Both the position numbers and the translations under genes were made by a program. A DNA stretch of 64,000 nucleotides from Aphelocoma coerulescens. Its lineage: Eukaryota > Chordata > Aves > Passeriformes > Corvidae. Shown here in pieces: positions 39,302-52,740 of the stretch; the stretch's first letter is position 1, and each line of letters opens with the position of its first letter. The notes below the pieces were generated by a model. That model saw nothing but the letters and a program-made list of their open reading frames with translations, was not told the DNA's origin and ran no database searches. The stretch is taken from NCBI RefSeq assembly GCF_041296385.1, contig NC_091014.1, positions 67,704,578 through 67,768,577 of the forward strand, written 5' to 3'.

Positions 39302-39400
39302 CTTTTTAGTGGGCATTTTTATTTTAAGAAGTTCTGCTTCTCGACTGAGGACTTGCCAAGGCGCATGTATACGGACAAAACTCAATCCCTGGCTCTTGTT
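39302..39400 (-). CDS. ANO2: ANO2 exon B: N-terminal domain, IHAPW motif
   Basis: 99-base exon, 33 codons, phase 0 at both ends. It starts NKSQG after acceptor ttcag and ends MPTKK before donor gtaaat. It carries [20 protein letters not shown], a very conserved anoctamin N-terminal segment. The NKSQG opening follows directly on EKD(L/P)E in mammalian ANO2, so no coding exon seems to be missing in the 23.8 kb intron upstream of it. Fragment residues 137-169. Confidence 0.96.
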
Positions 39401-40284
39401 CTGAAGCATAAAAAAAAGGGAAACAATGTATTTAAATATTTTTGAACCGAATATAGCGTTCATGTTTCAAGTTGTCAGCTCCAACTAAATCATTCAACAG
39501 TAGGCAATCACAGGGAATAACCAACTTCTGCTACAGCTGGGCTACAAAGTGACATATTCTTTAAAAGCTGAAACTTTTATGCTCTAAAACCCATTAATCT
39601 ACTGCCTACAGTGAAGATCTGTGTGCACCAGGATGACAGAAAGCTACAGGTCCAGATTTTGGAATGACGGGAATGAGAAACCCCCAAGCTACAGGGTTTT
39701 TTTGTATATTGATATTTTAAAAGTGATCTGATTTCTTTAGTGAGCTTTTGTGTCCATCTGAACCACCAAGATAGAAAACATTTCTCCTGCTCTGGGTGGG
39801 CTTTGCTTTAGTTCTCATTTTCAGTGTTGCCCAACAGTTTTCTGGACACTTCATCAGATTAGTGGTTCCTTACAGAGAATCAGGCCCAACATTTATTGCC
39901 CTAAACATCTGCAGTTGGAATAGCAAACCTAAAGAAAACATAAAAATTTAACTTCTGAGTAGAGATACGAGCCTCATGTTTATGTAAATGACTGGTTATG
40001 CTGCTCAGAAGCATAAAACTGCACAAAAGGGCTTTGGCACAGCCAGTTTTCTGCAAGCTGTCCAAAAGAGGTCCTGGTAGCACATCCGAGCTACAGAAGG
40101 GAGCCCTCAGAGCAGAAAGCAGCACCCCTGAGAAAAGCACCAAAATTAAATGAAGGAACGTTGAGACAGAGTTTTCCTCAAGGCACACAAATAAATTGTG
40201 TCACTAAATCATAGGGATGAAGGCTTACTCTGGAAATGTAGGGAAGAAAGGCTGGGAGATTAGAAAGGGAATATCAGAGAAATC

Positions 40285-40434
40285 AAGGCAATGACCAGCT
40301 CTCACACTGTTTCCCATACTGCACCTCCCCTGTGAGGGAATTTCCTTGACAAAAATCCAAATAGCTCCTGCCTTCTCAGATTTCAAAGCCCTCCTGAACA
40401 CTCTCCTCTGTCATCATCCTCCTGAATGCAGACT
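40285..40434. repeat. Unassigned 150-base repeat, copy 2
   Basis: Second copy of the repeat at 38924-39073. It is followed within 40 bases by a CR1 3' end on the plus strand. Its left edge coincides with that of copy 1 (aaggcaatgaccag), after which flanking similarity is lost. Confidence 0.75.
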
Positions 40435-40469
40435 GTTGGACCATATCCTTTAGGGAAGGGCATGGAAGT

Positions 40470-40700
40470 GGACAGAAGACTTTCAGGAGGAATTTCTTCA
40501 CTGAAAGGGTGGTCAGGCATTGGAAGGGGCATTGGAAGGGGATGCCCAGGGAGATGGTGAATCTCTGTCCCTGCAGGTGTCCAAGGAATGATTGGATGTG
40601 GCACTCAGTGCTCTGGGCTGGATGAAAAAGCAGTGACTGGTCAAAGGTTGGACTCGAAGATCTTGGGAGGTCATTTCCAACCTCAGTGACCCTGTGATTC
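40470..40700 (+). mobile_element. CR1 LINE, 3' end (second subfamily)
   Basis: Plus-oriented copy sharing gaggaatttcttcactgaa, tggcactcagtgctctgg, ttggactcgaagatctt and tcatttccaacctcagtga with the copies at 2345 and 9385. The tail is ccctgtgattc. It contains a local duplication of cattggaagggg. Confidence 0.88.
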
Positions 40701-42139
40701 AAAGGCTTGATTATTGCTAAGATTAATGATCTCTGTGTGGATGCTTCCATCTTCATGTAAACCCCAAACATGCATTTGCTGAATGTGTCCTTATGCTTCC
40801 TGATTAAAAAACAAAACAAAAAAAAGTTAGATGGAAATCCTACCATTATTGCAATCATTTTGCTCTTATTTCCCCTATAGGTGCAACATGAATTACAAAA
40901 ATCACTCCCTCACCTTCAGCTAACATTTCTTCAGTGGACCAATGCTATTTTTGAGAGCAGAATGAGCTGCAGAATCTCTCTTTCATCAGTCCACTGGGGA
41001 AGTCAGCTTTAAGAGAAGGAAGGAAAAATTTACTGGGCATGAGCAGATGTTCTGGTAATCATTTGCTGAAAATAGATTAATAACAGATGAGAGGTTAAAT
41101 TTCAGTGGGTGAAGATCAGGAGGCTTCTTGTGAGCTTTTGGCTAAAATCAAGCACGTGTCCCTGTCTGGGGGATTATATTCCATGTTGGCAAGAGGAGGG
41201 ACATTGTGATCTAATTGGTTGCTTCCAGCTCAGGCTCATATGACTACACAGATTGCAAATAAAATCAGGCAAATAATTTGAGAGAAAAGACCAGATGAAG
41301 AATATGACCTTTGTATGTTTGAACAAAATATGTTGGAAAGTTGTGCTGTTCATGAATTTGCATCAGCTGCTGAGGAATCAGGCCATTAAAAATCTTGAAA
41401 AGACTTAAAAATCACCTTATGATGGGAAACTGAGATAATTTCAATAAACACTAATGCAAAGTAAATAAAGTAGGGGAAACAGGACTAGGTGACTCCTGCT
41501 GCAGGGTAAACAAAAGATGCAGAACAATGGGCTGCTGGATGTTCACCTTGGGATCACTAGAACCATATCTCCCACATCTTCCTAACATTCAAATTAATCA
41601 AAGAATTTTAAAATAAATTTGATACCATCAATTTCATACCATAGCTCAAGAGATAAGCCACCTAGCTCACTTTCTATGAGATCACCAAAATAAAAACCTA
41701 TAGGGCTACTCCTCTGGTAAGGTTCTTTTCCCCACTTTTCCAGGTTTCACCTGCAGCAGTTCCAGGTGTCTTTTTTCCTTGTGATGTCTGGCAAGGATCT
41801 GCTCAACTGACTTATTCCCAGAGGGCTTCTTGTATTGCAAACATCTCCAAAAGTTACAACTCGCTTTTCACCTTGCCAGAGTGGATTTATTACTGTTTAC
41901 TGGAGACAGCCCCTAACTGCTGTCCTGTGGTTATCACCTGAAATGATAATTTTGCACGTGCTCATCACTCTGTTCTAACGAAATGCTGTCAGTCTTCTAT
42001 TTTGAGTGCTCTAAATCACTCCTGCTCATTCACTGTACTCTGGATGTATCACTAAAGCCAACGTGGTGGTGGCAAACATTACTTTTGTTAGACCACTCAC
42101 TTGTTATTTAATACAGCCATCCTTAATTGAGTCCTTTTT

Positions 42140-42640
42140 CACTTGCAGCTGATGTCCCACAGGACTTTATCCTCGGCCCTGCATCGTTCCATGTCTCTAT
42201 CACTGCACTCCCTGATTATATTATTTAAATTACTAAGTATTCCTAGGCAGATGACAAACAGATTTGTTGCTCTCATGATCCCTTTTTTTTTCCCCCCATC
42301 AAATCTATATTCCATATTACAGAGTTCTTCCAATAAGTTTAAGAGTGGAAGCTTTTCAATAAGTTCATTCAGAATTATTCAAGATATATTTATGTGTTGG
42401 CTGCTTCTCTGTTTTCTGAAGCTGAATTCGGTTTTCCCATTTCAATAGGAAAGCTCAGCATTAAAGTCAAATGCAAGAAAGTCTGGAAGGCCTGCTTTGC
42501 TTTTCAATCAGCACATGAAGAAAAATATATTGGGTATTTCTTTCAGTTTGTCATGATTCTTAGCAGTCTAAAGCAGGGCTTTAACAGCTGCCTATATTGT
42601 GTTTTTCCTGTCTTGGACTGGAAATGTATAGGCTGAATAA
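42140..42640 (+). pseudogene. L2-like LINE reverse transcriptase relic
   Basis: Translation in two neighbouring frames gives DVPQDFILGPASFHVS, resembling the RT motif GVPQGSVLGPLLFSLY. About 80 codons on comes IIQDIFMCWLLLCFLKLNS, resembling I.DI..WM...FLKLNSDKTE. The order and distance of the two motifs fit L2/CR1-superfamily reverse transcriptases, with L2 the better match by eye. A frameshift separates them and the catalytic YADD is lost (agatgacaaacag lies where it should be). Old, dead remnant. Confidence 0.55.
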
Positions 42641-45600
42641 AATTCAAATTTCTCCAAAGGAGAATTTTTCTATCTTTCCTGCCTTAACTGTAAAACACAC
42701 TAGGACCTGCATCAGCTGCAAGCCTAAGATTTATTGCAAACTTATCACCATCAAGGCCATAGCAGAAAAAAAATATATGATAACTACAAAAGCTCTCATA
42801 AAGGTTTACTGAAAGCTGAACATTCTGAAACATGGCTAGACAAGCATTACTAAGCAAAACTAAATTTATTTAGACACCTCTAGCATGAGCTAAATCATAC
42901 AGTACTAAAGGCATCAGGTTTTTCAGTCACTATCAAGCCAAGAAAGGGCAAACCCAATGATTTTATTTTGGAAGAGCCCCAGGCTCTTTTTATGGTGAGC
43001 ATATTGCTCCTAGGAACTTTGCAAATACAGAATTCATTGCTGAATGCTACAGCTTAGCAAGTATTTCTTATCATTTCCTCATCATGAAACCACTAATCAC
43101 TCCATATTTAAGGAATACAGTTTATAAATAACATATATTAAAAAATAGTTATTTTTAAATACTCGTCCAAAGAAATAGATTTCTGCCATGTATCTTAACA
43201 GGAAGAAAAAGTAACACCAAAGGGTAGAAAGAAGCTGAAAAGAAGTGATTAACTAATGTCTAAGGGAGTCTAGGGAACTGCCAGTCTTTCTAATGATTTT
43301 TAAAAAATGTGCATAGGAAATGGAAAAGGCATAAATCATAAAACCTGAAGCATGTAAACGTCCTTCTTTAAAAAGAAAAACAAACAAAAAAACCCACAAA
43401 ACAGCTGAACTTTAAACATTTTATCCTTCATTGATAATTAAATAGACAGAAAAATACCAGGCAGCAATTTTTTAGTGGCTCCAGTTAATGTAATGTGACA
43501 TCTTTCGGTAATGCAGCCACACTGGGAAAACGACAGTGAAACAGTTTGTAGTGAGGAAGAGAAAATAAAGGTCCTATTAGCTCAGTAAAAGTAATCATCT
43601 TCCCATTAATTCCATTACCAAATGGATCTGTCACGTCTGCAAATGCAATTGCTCAAGATTAATGTCTGCTCTCCTGATACCTGCCCTGGAAATCGAGGCG
43701 AATACCAAAGTGATGTGATAGTGCAAATAAAAAGCAATTTCTTGTGATTATCACAGGACTGTGGTCACCTTCATTTTACAAGAGCAGAGCCAAGTCCTGA
43801 GCTCTTGGCCCCCAGCACGGGTAGCACTGGATTGCATGACACAGCACTGCCAGATTCAGGCAGAGACTGCAAAAGTGGCTGTGTTTTCTGCCAAATATCT
43901 TGAATTTCTATCTGTGAAACACTGTGTTTCTGTTCCTAAAGTTTTGTATCCAAGGTACAAAATCAGTCCATCACCTATGATAATGTGGGCCTGTTCCATT
44001 AGAAAAAGGAAATGCAGGGCACTGGTCCAGGTGAGACAAGAAGACCCAGAATGTCCTGACAGGGACATGTCAGTCCAGAGCAACTCCCTGCTCATGTTAT
44101 CTTATAGGATAGGCTGTATCCTACAATTGTAGGCTGGTAATTTAATTCTGTCTCTGATTGTATGAAGATGATGGAACTTCCTTCTATCAAAAGGCTTTTG
44201 TGAAGATAAATATGTTCCAGATTGAGAAGGGCTCAAATATTGAAATAAACTAAGATGGTATGACTGCATATTATATATCTCATAATTTTCATCTTTTCCT
44301 TCACAAAACTATAACCCTTTTACCTTTGCCAAACTTTCTCTTTTCTATTTTCATTATTTCTCCAGAGTATAGCTTTACCTCACAGCATGGGTACAGAGAC
44401 ATGCTCAAGACCTTAAGCAAAGCTGCAACGATTTACAAATTTTGACAGTTTGCCTTTCTCTTTCCTAATTTCTACCAACAATGATGGTGTAAATGTCCTC
44501 TTTATTTTGTTCTCTTACTCCCACCTGTGAACATAAACAGCTAAAGAATATATTAGTGTGTCTATAAGCATAGAACAGAACATCTGTCGTGAAAGATCTG
44601 GCCAAAACACCTAAAAAAACCCTATATAACCTAAATTTCTTAGGTAAAGCACTGTGGAATTAAACAGTTGGCTTTGTTCATCCGTTGCAATGTTTCTTCA
44701 TGGCAGTGCAACCTCTCCAACCAAAATTTTCCCACTCATGTACAGACAGGAAGTGTCTCTGAATGGAAGATGATATAGGAAGCCTAAAAACACAGGCGTG
44801 CTTCCCCTGAAGAAGATGGAAATTTTTAATGGCACAGAACAGAATGAAAATGAGCTGTTGGAAAATCAAGCACAAATATAGAATAGATTGATAAATCTGA
44901 CAAATAAAACAAAAAAACCCAAAACACAGACCTGTGCATTATTGCAGTGCTCAGTGCAGGACCTGTATGCAGGTGAGTAACAAATATGCCAGCATTGTCA
45001 TTCATTTTAATTCTTCTAAATAGGCATTTTGGATGAAAAAATTACTGTACTTTCATCAATATTTTTCTAATGTTTATCTCTGTCCACTAATCACTACAGC
45101 ATGAAAAGTATGACTTTCAAACATAAGCAAAATCAGCCCTAATTATTTGGAAGAACTTTATCAGCAAATTTCTCCTGTGTCAAAGACACAAATTTGTTGC
45201 TACAAAAGACAATTTCAGTACATCATCTGAGATTGACTACCATAAATAATAATAATAAAATGTAAAATTGAAAGCGTCCCCACCCAAATCAAACTGCCTC
45301 AAAGAGGAAGGGAGGACTGTGTCTACTCTACCACCTCCTGTACTTTGGCAGCATCAATGGAAAATCAGGTAATCAGCTGGCCTGGCTACATTCAGTGCTC
45401 AATTAGCTAAAAAATAAGCCAATATTCTGAAGAATACATCATATCAAACTTTATTATCAATAATAAAATCAACAAACTTCTTGACGCCAAAGAGTTAACA
45501 TTAAAAAGGACAAAATGTAATTCCTCTTGAGGGAATGAGACTCACTAATCTACACAGAGATTTATGGCCTGAACAATTTTCCAGACGAAGCAGCAAGATC

Positions 45601-45735
45601 ATGGAAGTCAATCTTTAGACCAAATAATAGGCATGTTACCAGTGGGGGGATTAATGAAGCAGAGACTGAACCCTCACTCTAGTAAACTCAATTTCAAGGG
45701 AAAAAAGGATTTGGAGAAAAAGGAAAAAAATTATA

Positions 45736-45775
45736 TTTGTTCTTAGCAAAACAAAAGTTTTTGTTCTTAGCAAAA
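45736..45775 (+). repeat. Direct repeat, 16 bases
   Basis: tttgttcttagcaaaa occurs at 45736-45751 and 45760-45775, a 24-base local duplication. Confidence 0.8.
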
Positions 45776-48583
45776 AACATTTTAGGGGGCTTTCTGTAAT
45801 TTGAAAAGGTTAACAGATGGTACAAAATTATTTAGTTTAATAAGAGTGTTCTCCTAATCAAGCTTTTCCAGGATGGTGTGGCCCTTCGAGGTCTCTCTCC
45901 AAAGATCAGCAGCAGTAAAAGGAAGGTTGGCTGTGTTTGCAGGGACTTGATTGGGAGGGGATAAAGAGGAAGATAATCAAAGTATCTGGGCTGGGTTGTT
46001 TGCTGGCAGGGAATGCAAAACCTCCCCAGACAGCTACAGCCTCACTGCAAACAGGGAGAGATGGTGAAGAGGCTGTGGCAGTCCCACAGTAGCATCACAT
46101 GGCTCATTTTGGATAAGGCAACAGGTCCAGGGGTGGAGAAATAATCAGTTCAACAGCAAGAAACTGGGTAGGAGGAGAACCTGCACTGCTGGAAAAAAAA
46201 CCAGTCACTGAGGGGATTTTGCAGTGTTAGCAGCATCCAACATCAGCTTAAGTGGCCAGGAGAAAGATAAAGCAGATGAAGTTTTTCAGGGTAGGAAGGA
46301 TAAGGACACACTGTGAAAAATTGTAGAAAAGCTTTGTAAGAGTAAGAGCCTGAACAATGGCAAACAGCTCTCAATGTAAATAAATATAAAGCAATATCTG
46401 TGGGTTAAATCCAGATTCACATATCAAATGCTGGGCTCTGATTTCACCTGTACTGGTCAGTAATGACACCTCAAGGCTGAAACAGAAAATCCTTTGAAAA
46501 AGAGCAGCTCAGTATTTTCTAAAAGCCAAGAAGTAAAGCAAACCTTACATTTTATTAGGAAAGGTACAAAGACTAAGAAGAAAAACCCTTCATACACAGC
46601 TGTATCCACATCTTGATCTCAATATGCACTCTGCCTCCTCACCTCCAAAGAGATAAGTTAGATCAAAAACAGGGTCAGAGGACCCATAAAAGCCTTGCTA
46701 TGGCATCTATATAGGAATCACTGAGTACACTGAGACCTTTTGTTCCAGAAACTTGAGGAAGTTCTTGTGGAAGTCTATAAAATCCTGTGTAGTAAGGAAA
46801 AGGGGTGTGTATGGACTGCCTACCATCTCCTTCAGAGCAAGCACTACAGGGCCTCAGACAAAGCCAGACTAAAAATCGACAAAAGGACATAGATATCAAG
46901 GCAGCAGGGAAACACCTCTGCCTTGTGGGTGCAAAAACTGAAAAATATTTTAAGAAGAAGCTATGAAGATAGACATCCCCAGAAGGTTCCTAGATGGGCA
47001 AACGACATCACATGGGGGAAAGCACCTGAATTGAACATCACTGTCACCAGGAAAACATCAGAGTAAAAGCATCACAAAAGTTTGTACCATTCCTGCTGTT
47101 TCCTAAACATTTGACCACTGCAACTGTTGGGTACCCTGTTGGATACACTGAGGGAATCGCTCACACCACAGGATCATTTTATAACAATATTGCCAATATC
47201 TGGAGAAGCAGCTCCCAGCCAGCGAGGCACAAGCCTGCTCCAGATGAAATGTGGAGCTGAGAAGCTCTGCTGGGTGCTTGCAGGCTCTGCAGATTGGAGG
47301 CAGCAAGAGCAGCAGCAGCAGCCCTGAAATCTGAGCAAATCATCAAGCCAAGAAAAATAGTTGCTTGAAATGTTGCAGCTGAGACCAACATGAGAAGCTT
47401 GGCAAATGGGCTGGGACTCGGTGTCCAAGAAATACCTCGCTCAGAGGTGGAAATTGCAATATTAGAATATTTCTGGAGCTCTAGGGGACCCAGCACCCTC
47501 AGCTAATGTGGTACTAGGGCTCAAAATAGTATCTTCCCACAGGAGCATGGTAATCACTGAAATCAGTCAATGGACAATATTTGATTTTCGGGAATATTAA
47601 GTAGCCAGCACATTCTAGTAAGCTCTGCAGAATGTGCTGAATTATCAATAGCTTTGAAACCCAGGCCTCAATATACTCTGTTCCCCCAAAAATATGGTCC
47701 AAAGGGAATCACTCAGTAGATATCAGTACAATAACTATTACAACACATACTTTTTTCATCCATCCTGGCAGTACTGCTCTCTACATGCCCTAAACTCTGT
47801 TGGTCAGATTTAGCTCTCATCTCCATGACCATAAATTCAGACTCACTCTGCAGATACAAAAAGGAGACACCAGCCAGTCAGAATATACAAGTGCCAGTTT
47901 GCTCCTTTGTAACACTAAAATTAAAGGAGGATTATTTTAAAAACTGTTGTCAAATCATTATAAATGAATTGTGAATTTAATTTTCTATTAGGATTCTAAG
48001 AATAAACTGTCAGCAAACACCAAAATACCAATGTTTGCTTAAGCTTTACACATTATAAATGTGTGGGTTCTCCAATACATTTCACAACAGCATGCAAAAA
48101 ACCCCATATTTTAGTGAGATTTTACTTTTAGCTTGGCATTGAAATACAGCAATTTATGTAGAAAGCTGAAAAAATCACTTCTAGAGATGTAAGGGTCAAG
48201 TGGGCCATTAACTTTCAATTATTAAAAAGATAATTAGCAGATAGAATGCAGAATATTAATATTAACCTGCTACACTGCCAAAGTGTATTATGCCATGAGG
48301 GAAATGAATTAGCAAAGGAAAAACTGTAAGATTTGTTATTCCATTCCTGGTGGTATCACACAAATTGAAATTTACAGGAAATCACTACCAGGTTTTTGTA
48401 ATAAACGTGGTGCTACACACTGATAGCAGTAAGTCCCTTCCATCTTCCACATCTTAAAATCCATTTTATGCCTCATTAGAAGCACTCTGAATTTTGTAAT
48501 TTTCATAAATCTTTTTGCTTGCTTTACATCAGCTCACTCAAAGAAAATCACACAGTAACACTGCCTAGACTCATGCCTTTAAA

Positions 48584-48602
48584 AATATATATATATATAT
48601 AT
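48584..48602 (+). repeat. (AT)n microsatellite
   Basis: About nine AT units. Confidence 0.85.
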
Positions 48603-48794
48603 TACATTGCAGTGAACATTTTTGAGCTTTTGTTTTGGCATGGTTCTGTCATATTTTTCCTCTACTTCTACCATAATGATTTTCTGCTAAATATTAGTAG
48701 TTTACAAAAGGGAGACCAAGCAATAAAGCCACAAACACACTATGCTAGGCTGGTACTTAATAATGGGAAGATACGTTCAGCAACAGAACACCTA

Positions 48795-49154
48795 AATCAT
48801 AGAATGGTTTGTGTTGGAAGAGACCTTAAAGATCATCTTGTTCCAACCCCTTGCCATGGGCAGGGACACCTTCCACTATCCCAGGGTGCTCAGAGCCCCA
48901 TCCAACCTGGCCCTGAACACTTCCAGGGATGGGGCAGCCACAACTTCTCTGGGCAACCTGTGCCAGGGCCTCACCACCCTCACAGGGAAGAATTCTTTCC
49001 TAATATCCAATCTAAACCTGCTCTCTGTCAGTGTGAGGCCATTCCCCCTTGCCCTGTCACTCCAGGCCTTGCCAAGAGTCTCTCTCCATCTTTCCTGTGG
49101 GCTCCCTTCAGGTATTGAAAGGCCACACTGAGGTCACCCCAAAGCCTTCTCTTG
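48795..49154 (-). mobile_element. CR1 LINE, 3' end
   Basis: Minus-oriented 360-base CR1 3' end. Tail aatcatagaatggtttgtgt at the low coordinate, then catgggcagggacacc, gatggggcagccacaactt, ccttgccctgtcactcc and gggctcccttcaggtattg. Well preserved. The 199-codon plus-strand frame over it is repeat-derived. Confidence 0.93.
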
Positions 49155-50252
49155 GTGGCCCATAATACATTTAGTTTCCAGTGTGTTTCCTTCTACACAC
49201 CATGATCAGGACTTGTGAGTGCCAAGTCAAAGCTTCCAGAAACCAGTGGGGAAAACAAAAATCTCTTTATACTACTGTTATTAAGGACTGCAAAATGCAG
49301 CCTTCACTTTTAAAGCCCTGATGGAGTCACACACTTAACCTCACATATTAAGAGGGTACTTTGAGAGTATTACAAACAGAACATACGGGAAGTGATTTTT
49401 GGAGTAAAAACTCTTATGCCAAGTTTTGAGTGCCTCAGGAGGGTGTTCTCCTGAGGACTTAAGAGACTCCTTGCTTGAGGAGGAACCTCAGGACACGTTC
49501 TCATAACAAACTGCCACAGCATTCACTGTCCTCTGTCCTGGCATCACCTGAGAAGTGTGCATCCATGAACAGTTCAGTGTGATCACACTTCAAGTGATAT
49601 CATTAAGTTTCTGACTAAGGATATATCAGACTGAGATCAAAAGGAAAAAGAGGGAGGGGTTGTTTTGCCTTTTTATTTTCCCCCCACTTTTTTTGGCAGT
49701 CTTCAGTAAGCAAAGATGTCTCAAGCACAACTTGGGTCCATTTGCAAGGGGCATGGCCAATTCTACTTGTTTAATACTGATCACAAGATGGTTTTGGTTC
49801 TTGGCATACAGTAAGGAGAGTATTCTGAGATGAGAGATTTAATCTGCAGAACTGGGAGCAAGAAAAACAAACAAAGATAAAAATTAGCAGATTTAAGCAA
49901 TAACTGGCAAGCAAAAAGATGAGGAGACTAAGGCATGAAAAATTAGATGCATAATTTAGCTTGCTAAAGAAACAATGCAAAAATTGTGTCTTTGCCTTTC
50001 ATTAGCACATATCCATACTGGCACTTCTATTGCACAAATATTGCACTTGTGGTCAAGGATCATTTAAATGCATTGTGATATCTTAACCATTAATTTCTTT
50101 GGTCAGGTCAAAGTCTCAATTGCCCAAGTTTGAGAGGACAGCACATATCACCTTATAGTCCAATTTATCTTGGCTACTCTGTTCTATTTTCTTACACACA
50201 AACTATAATCTTGGTAATACAGAATCCATCTTTTTCTTCTGTCTTTATTCAG

Positions 50253-50296
50253 CACTGAGTAACTGGATCACTGAATAACTGGATCACTGAATAAGT
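50253..50296 (+). repeat. 16-base tandem repeat, about 2.7 copies
   Basis: Unit close to actgaataactggatc, repeated with one or two differences. Confidence 0.8.
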
Positions 50297-51433
50297 GAGC
50301 TGGATCCTCATCTGTTGTACACCCCAACAGTAGTATAAATAGCAGTAACCACACAGATCCAGATCTGGTTATGTAACTTGCGCACATGATGGGAAAACAT
50401 TAAAAATATAACTTTTAAGTTTAGCATTCACTATTAAAAATATTGAGTGGGGCTTTTGCCAAGAAATTCACACATCAATCGCAGATAACTGAACAGATGT
50501 TTTGGCTGAAGCAGGCTTCAACTGGGACACTCACACATATACAAAATGACCTCTAATACTGGTAAGATATTATGATTTTAGAGCTTTCTCAAATTTTGCT
50601 TTAACAAAGGCTGTTAACTAAATATTTGCAACATGTGTTAGCTCTTTTCAAATATTTATAGAGATGGTTTACAAAAAAATCCCACAGCTATTTGCAATGC
50701 TCCTTTTGGACTAAAAGCACAACCACACACAAGTTTACATAACTCTGAAAGTCTAAAAAATGTCTTAATTCCCCTTAAGTCCACATGTTAGTATAGATAT
50801 ATATGTATAGATATAGATATTTACACACACAGTTATATATAACCAAATTAGAAACCTGAACATTGCCCTTCCAGGGAAACTGCTCCGGTGTTCAAAGCTT
50901 CTCCTCCTGCCCCCACCAAAGCAATAAACACCATTTGGGTTTTTCACATTTCCATTTCCACTCCATCACACTTTTCCTGCCTGTAGTTAATGTATCAATA
51001 TATCAATGGCTAATCATGATGCATTTGTCCAACCCAGACTTCTTCAGAAAAATAATAGCAATTCATGGCAGTAGTGCTCCTCTTGCCCCTGACTGAACAA
51101 AACAGGTTATTAAGTAATATTTAATAACTACAAAATTCTACATAATTTAATTGGTGTACATATGATTAGTAACTAAAGTTTTATACTTTATAAAAAGTGG
51201 TCTAGAATAAATACAGCTGTTAGTGTTTTGTTTTTCTTGGGAGGAAGAAAAGCTGAAGATGTACATAAGGTGTGTGCAGGTAAGAGAAAAACATTTTAAG
51301 AGCAGAAGCTGTGGGAAGCAGATTTTCAGTTGTGGGAAATAAGTGTAAAGATGAATACAGACATGCTGCCAAGGGAAAACTTCCCATTTTTCATTCTCAT
51401 TCCCCTTCACACAAATGCTCTCACACATTTTTT

Positions 51434-51597
51434 GCCCAGAGAAGCTGTGGCTGCCCCATCCCTGGGAGTATTCAAAGCCAGGCTGGATGGGGCTCTGAGC
51501 AACCTGGGTTAGTGGAAGTTGTCCCTGCCCATGGCAGGAGGGTGGAATGAGGGGATCTTTAAGGTCCCTTCCAACCCAAACCATTCTGGGATTGTAG
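51434..51597 (+). mobile_element. CR1 LINE, 3' end, short
   Basis: Plus-oriented, truncated at gcccagagaagctgtggc. It continues through ctgcccatggcaggagg and tcccttccaacccaaaccat to attctgggattgtag. Low divergence. Confidence 0.92.
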
Positions 51598-52180
51598 GAT
51601 TTGAAAACCCTTTTTCCAGTGAAACAATGTAGCATTCACTTGCTTTTCACCTCCACTTTTCTGCTGTTTTCTGTTCAACAATAAAGGAGATGAAAACAGG
51701 AAATCAGAACTGGAAACCAGAACTGTAAGGAACCCGGATAGCATGCCAGGGAACATGGGAACAGGAGGTCCTGTGCCCAAAAAAACCTTCAGTCCCATGA
51801 TAGTTTTTGGCTAGTTAGGTTTGATTCTTGTCTCTCCCCTTATGTATTTAACAATATTTTAAATTTAGCAACAGTTACTCCTTCTAAAAGTCATTTCACA
51901 GCAGTTTTGGCATTGACACAAAGACACAGGTGTGAGTCCTGCCAGACTTCCAGTTTTCTCTTCAGGTATTGCAGGAGCTAACAGCAGCTTCTCAAGCTCC
52001 TGTCATTCTTCTGAACAGGCATCTGAGAACCAGGATTAAATTTGCTCTTCAAAGGCACCTACCCCTTCATACTGATTGTACAAAAATGTATCTGAACAGA
52101 GATACAGAGAGTATCAGGCAATTGGAGTTTACCTTGTCCTGTTAGTACTTGAAAGAGCCCTTAAGTTTATACTAAGGAAA

Positions 52181-52740
52181 TGCCAGCAGGTCAGGGAGTG
52201 ATCCTGCCCCTCTGCCCAGCCCTGGGAGGCACCTCTGCAGTGCTGTGTCCAGTCCTGGGCTCCTCAGGACAGGAGGGACAGGGAGCTCCTGGAGCGGGGC
52301 CAGCAGAGGCTGAGGAGATGATTTAGGGCCTGGAGCATCCCTGACGGGGAAAGGCTGAGGGAGCTGGGGCTGTTCAGCCTGGAGAGGAGCCCCAGCTGAG
52401 AGGGGCCCTCAGCCCTGTGTGTCCCTGTGTGCAGGGAGGGCTCTGAGCAGGGCCCAGGCTCTGCTCCGGGGGGCCCAGCCATGGCACCAGAGGAACGGGC
52501 AGGGACTGATGCCCAGGAAATTCCACCTGGACATGAGGCAGAACTTCTTCCCTGGGCAGTGACTGAGCCCTGAACAGAGACCAGAGGGGGTGTGGAGTCT
52601 CCCTCACTGGAGATATTCCAGACCCCTCTGGACACAATCCTGTGCTGTGTGCTCTGGGATGGCCCTGCTGGAGCAGGGAGTGGGACCAGAAGAACCACTG
52701 TGGTCCCTTCCAGCCTGATCTGTCCTGGGATTCCGATTCT
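52181..52740 (+). mobile_element. CR1 LINE, 3' region, about 560 bases, GC-rich
   Basis: Plus-oriented copy. It shows the upstream CR1 blocks cacctctgcagtgctgtgtc, cagtcctgggctcctcagga, gggagctggggctgttcagc and acatgaggcagaacttcttc. The terminal block is tggtcccttccagcctgatc, with tail tcctgggattccgattctgg. Its GC content is well above the surroundings. It differs in sequence from the other copies, so it is probably another subfamily. Confidence 0.9.
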
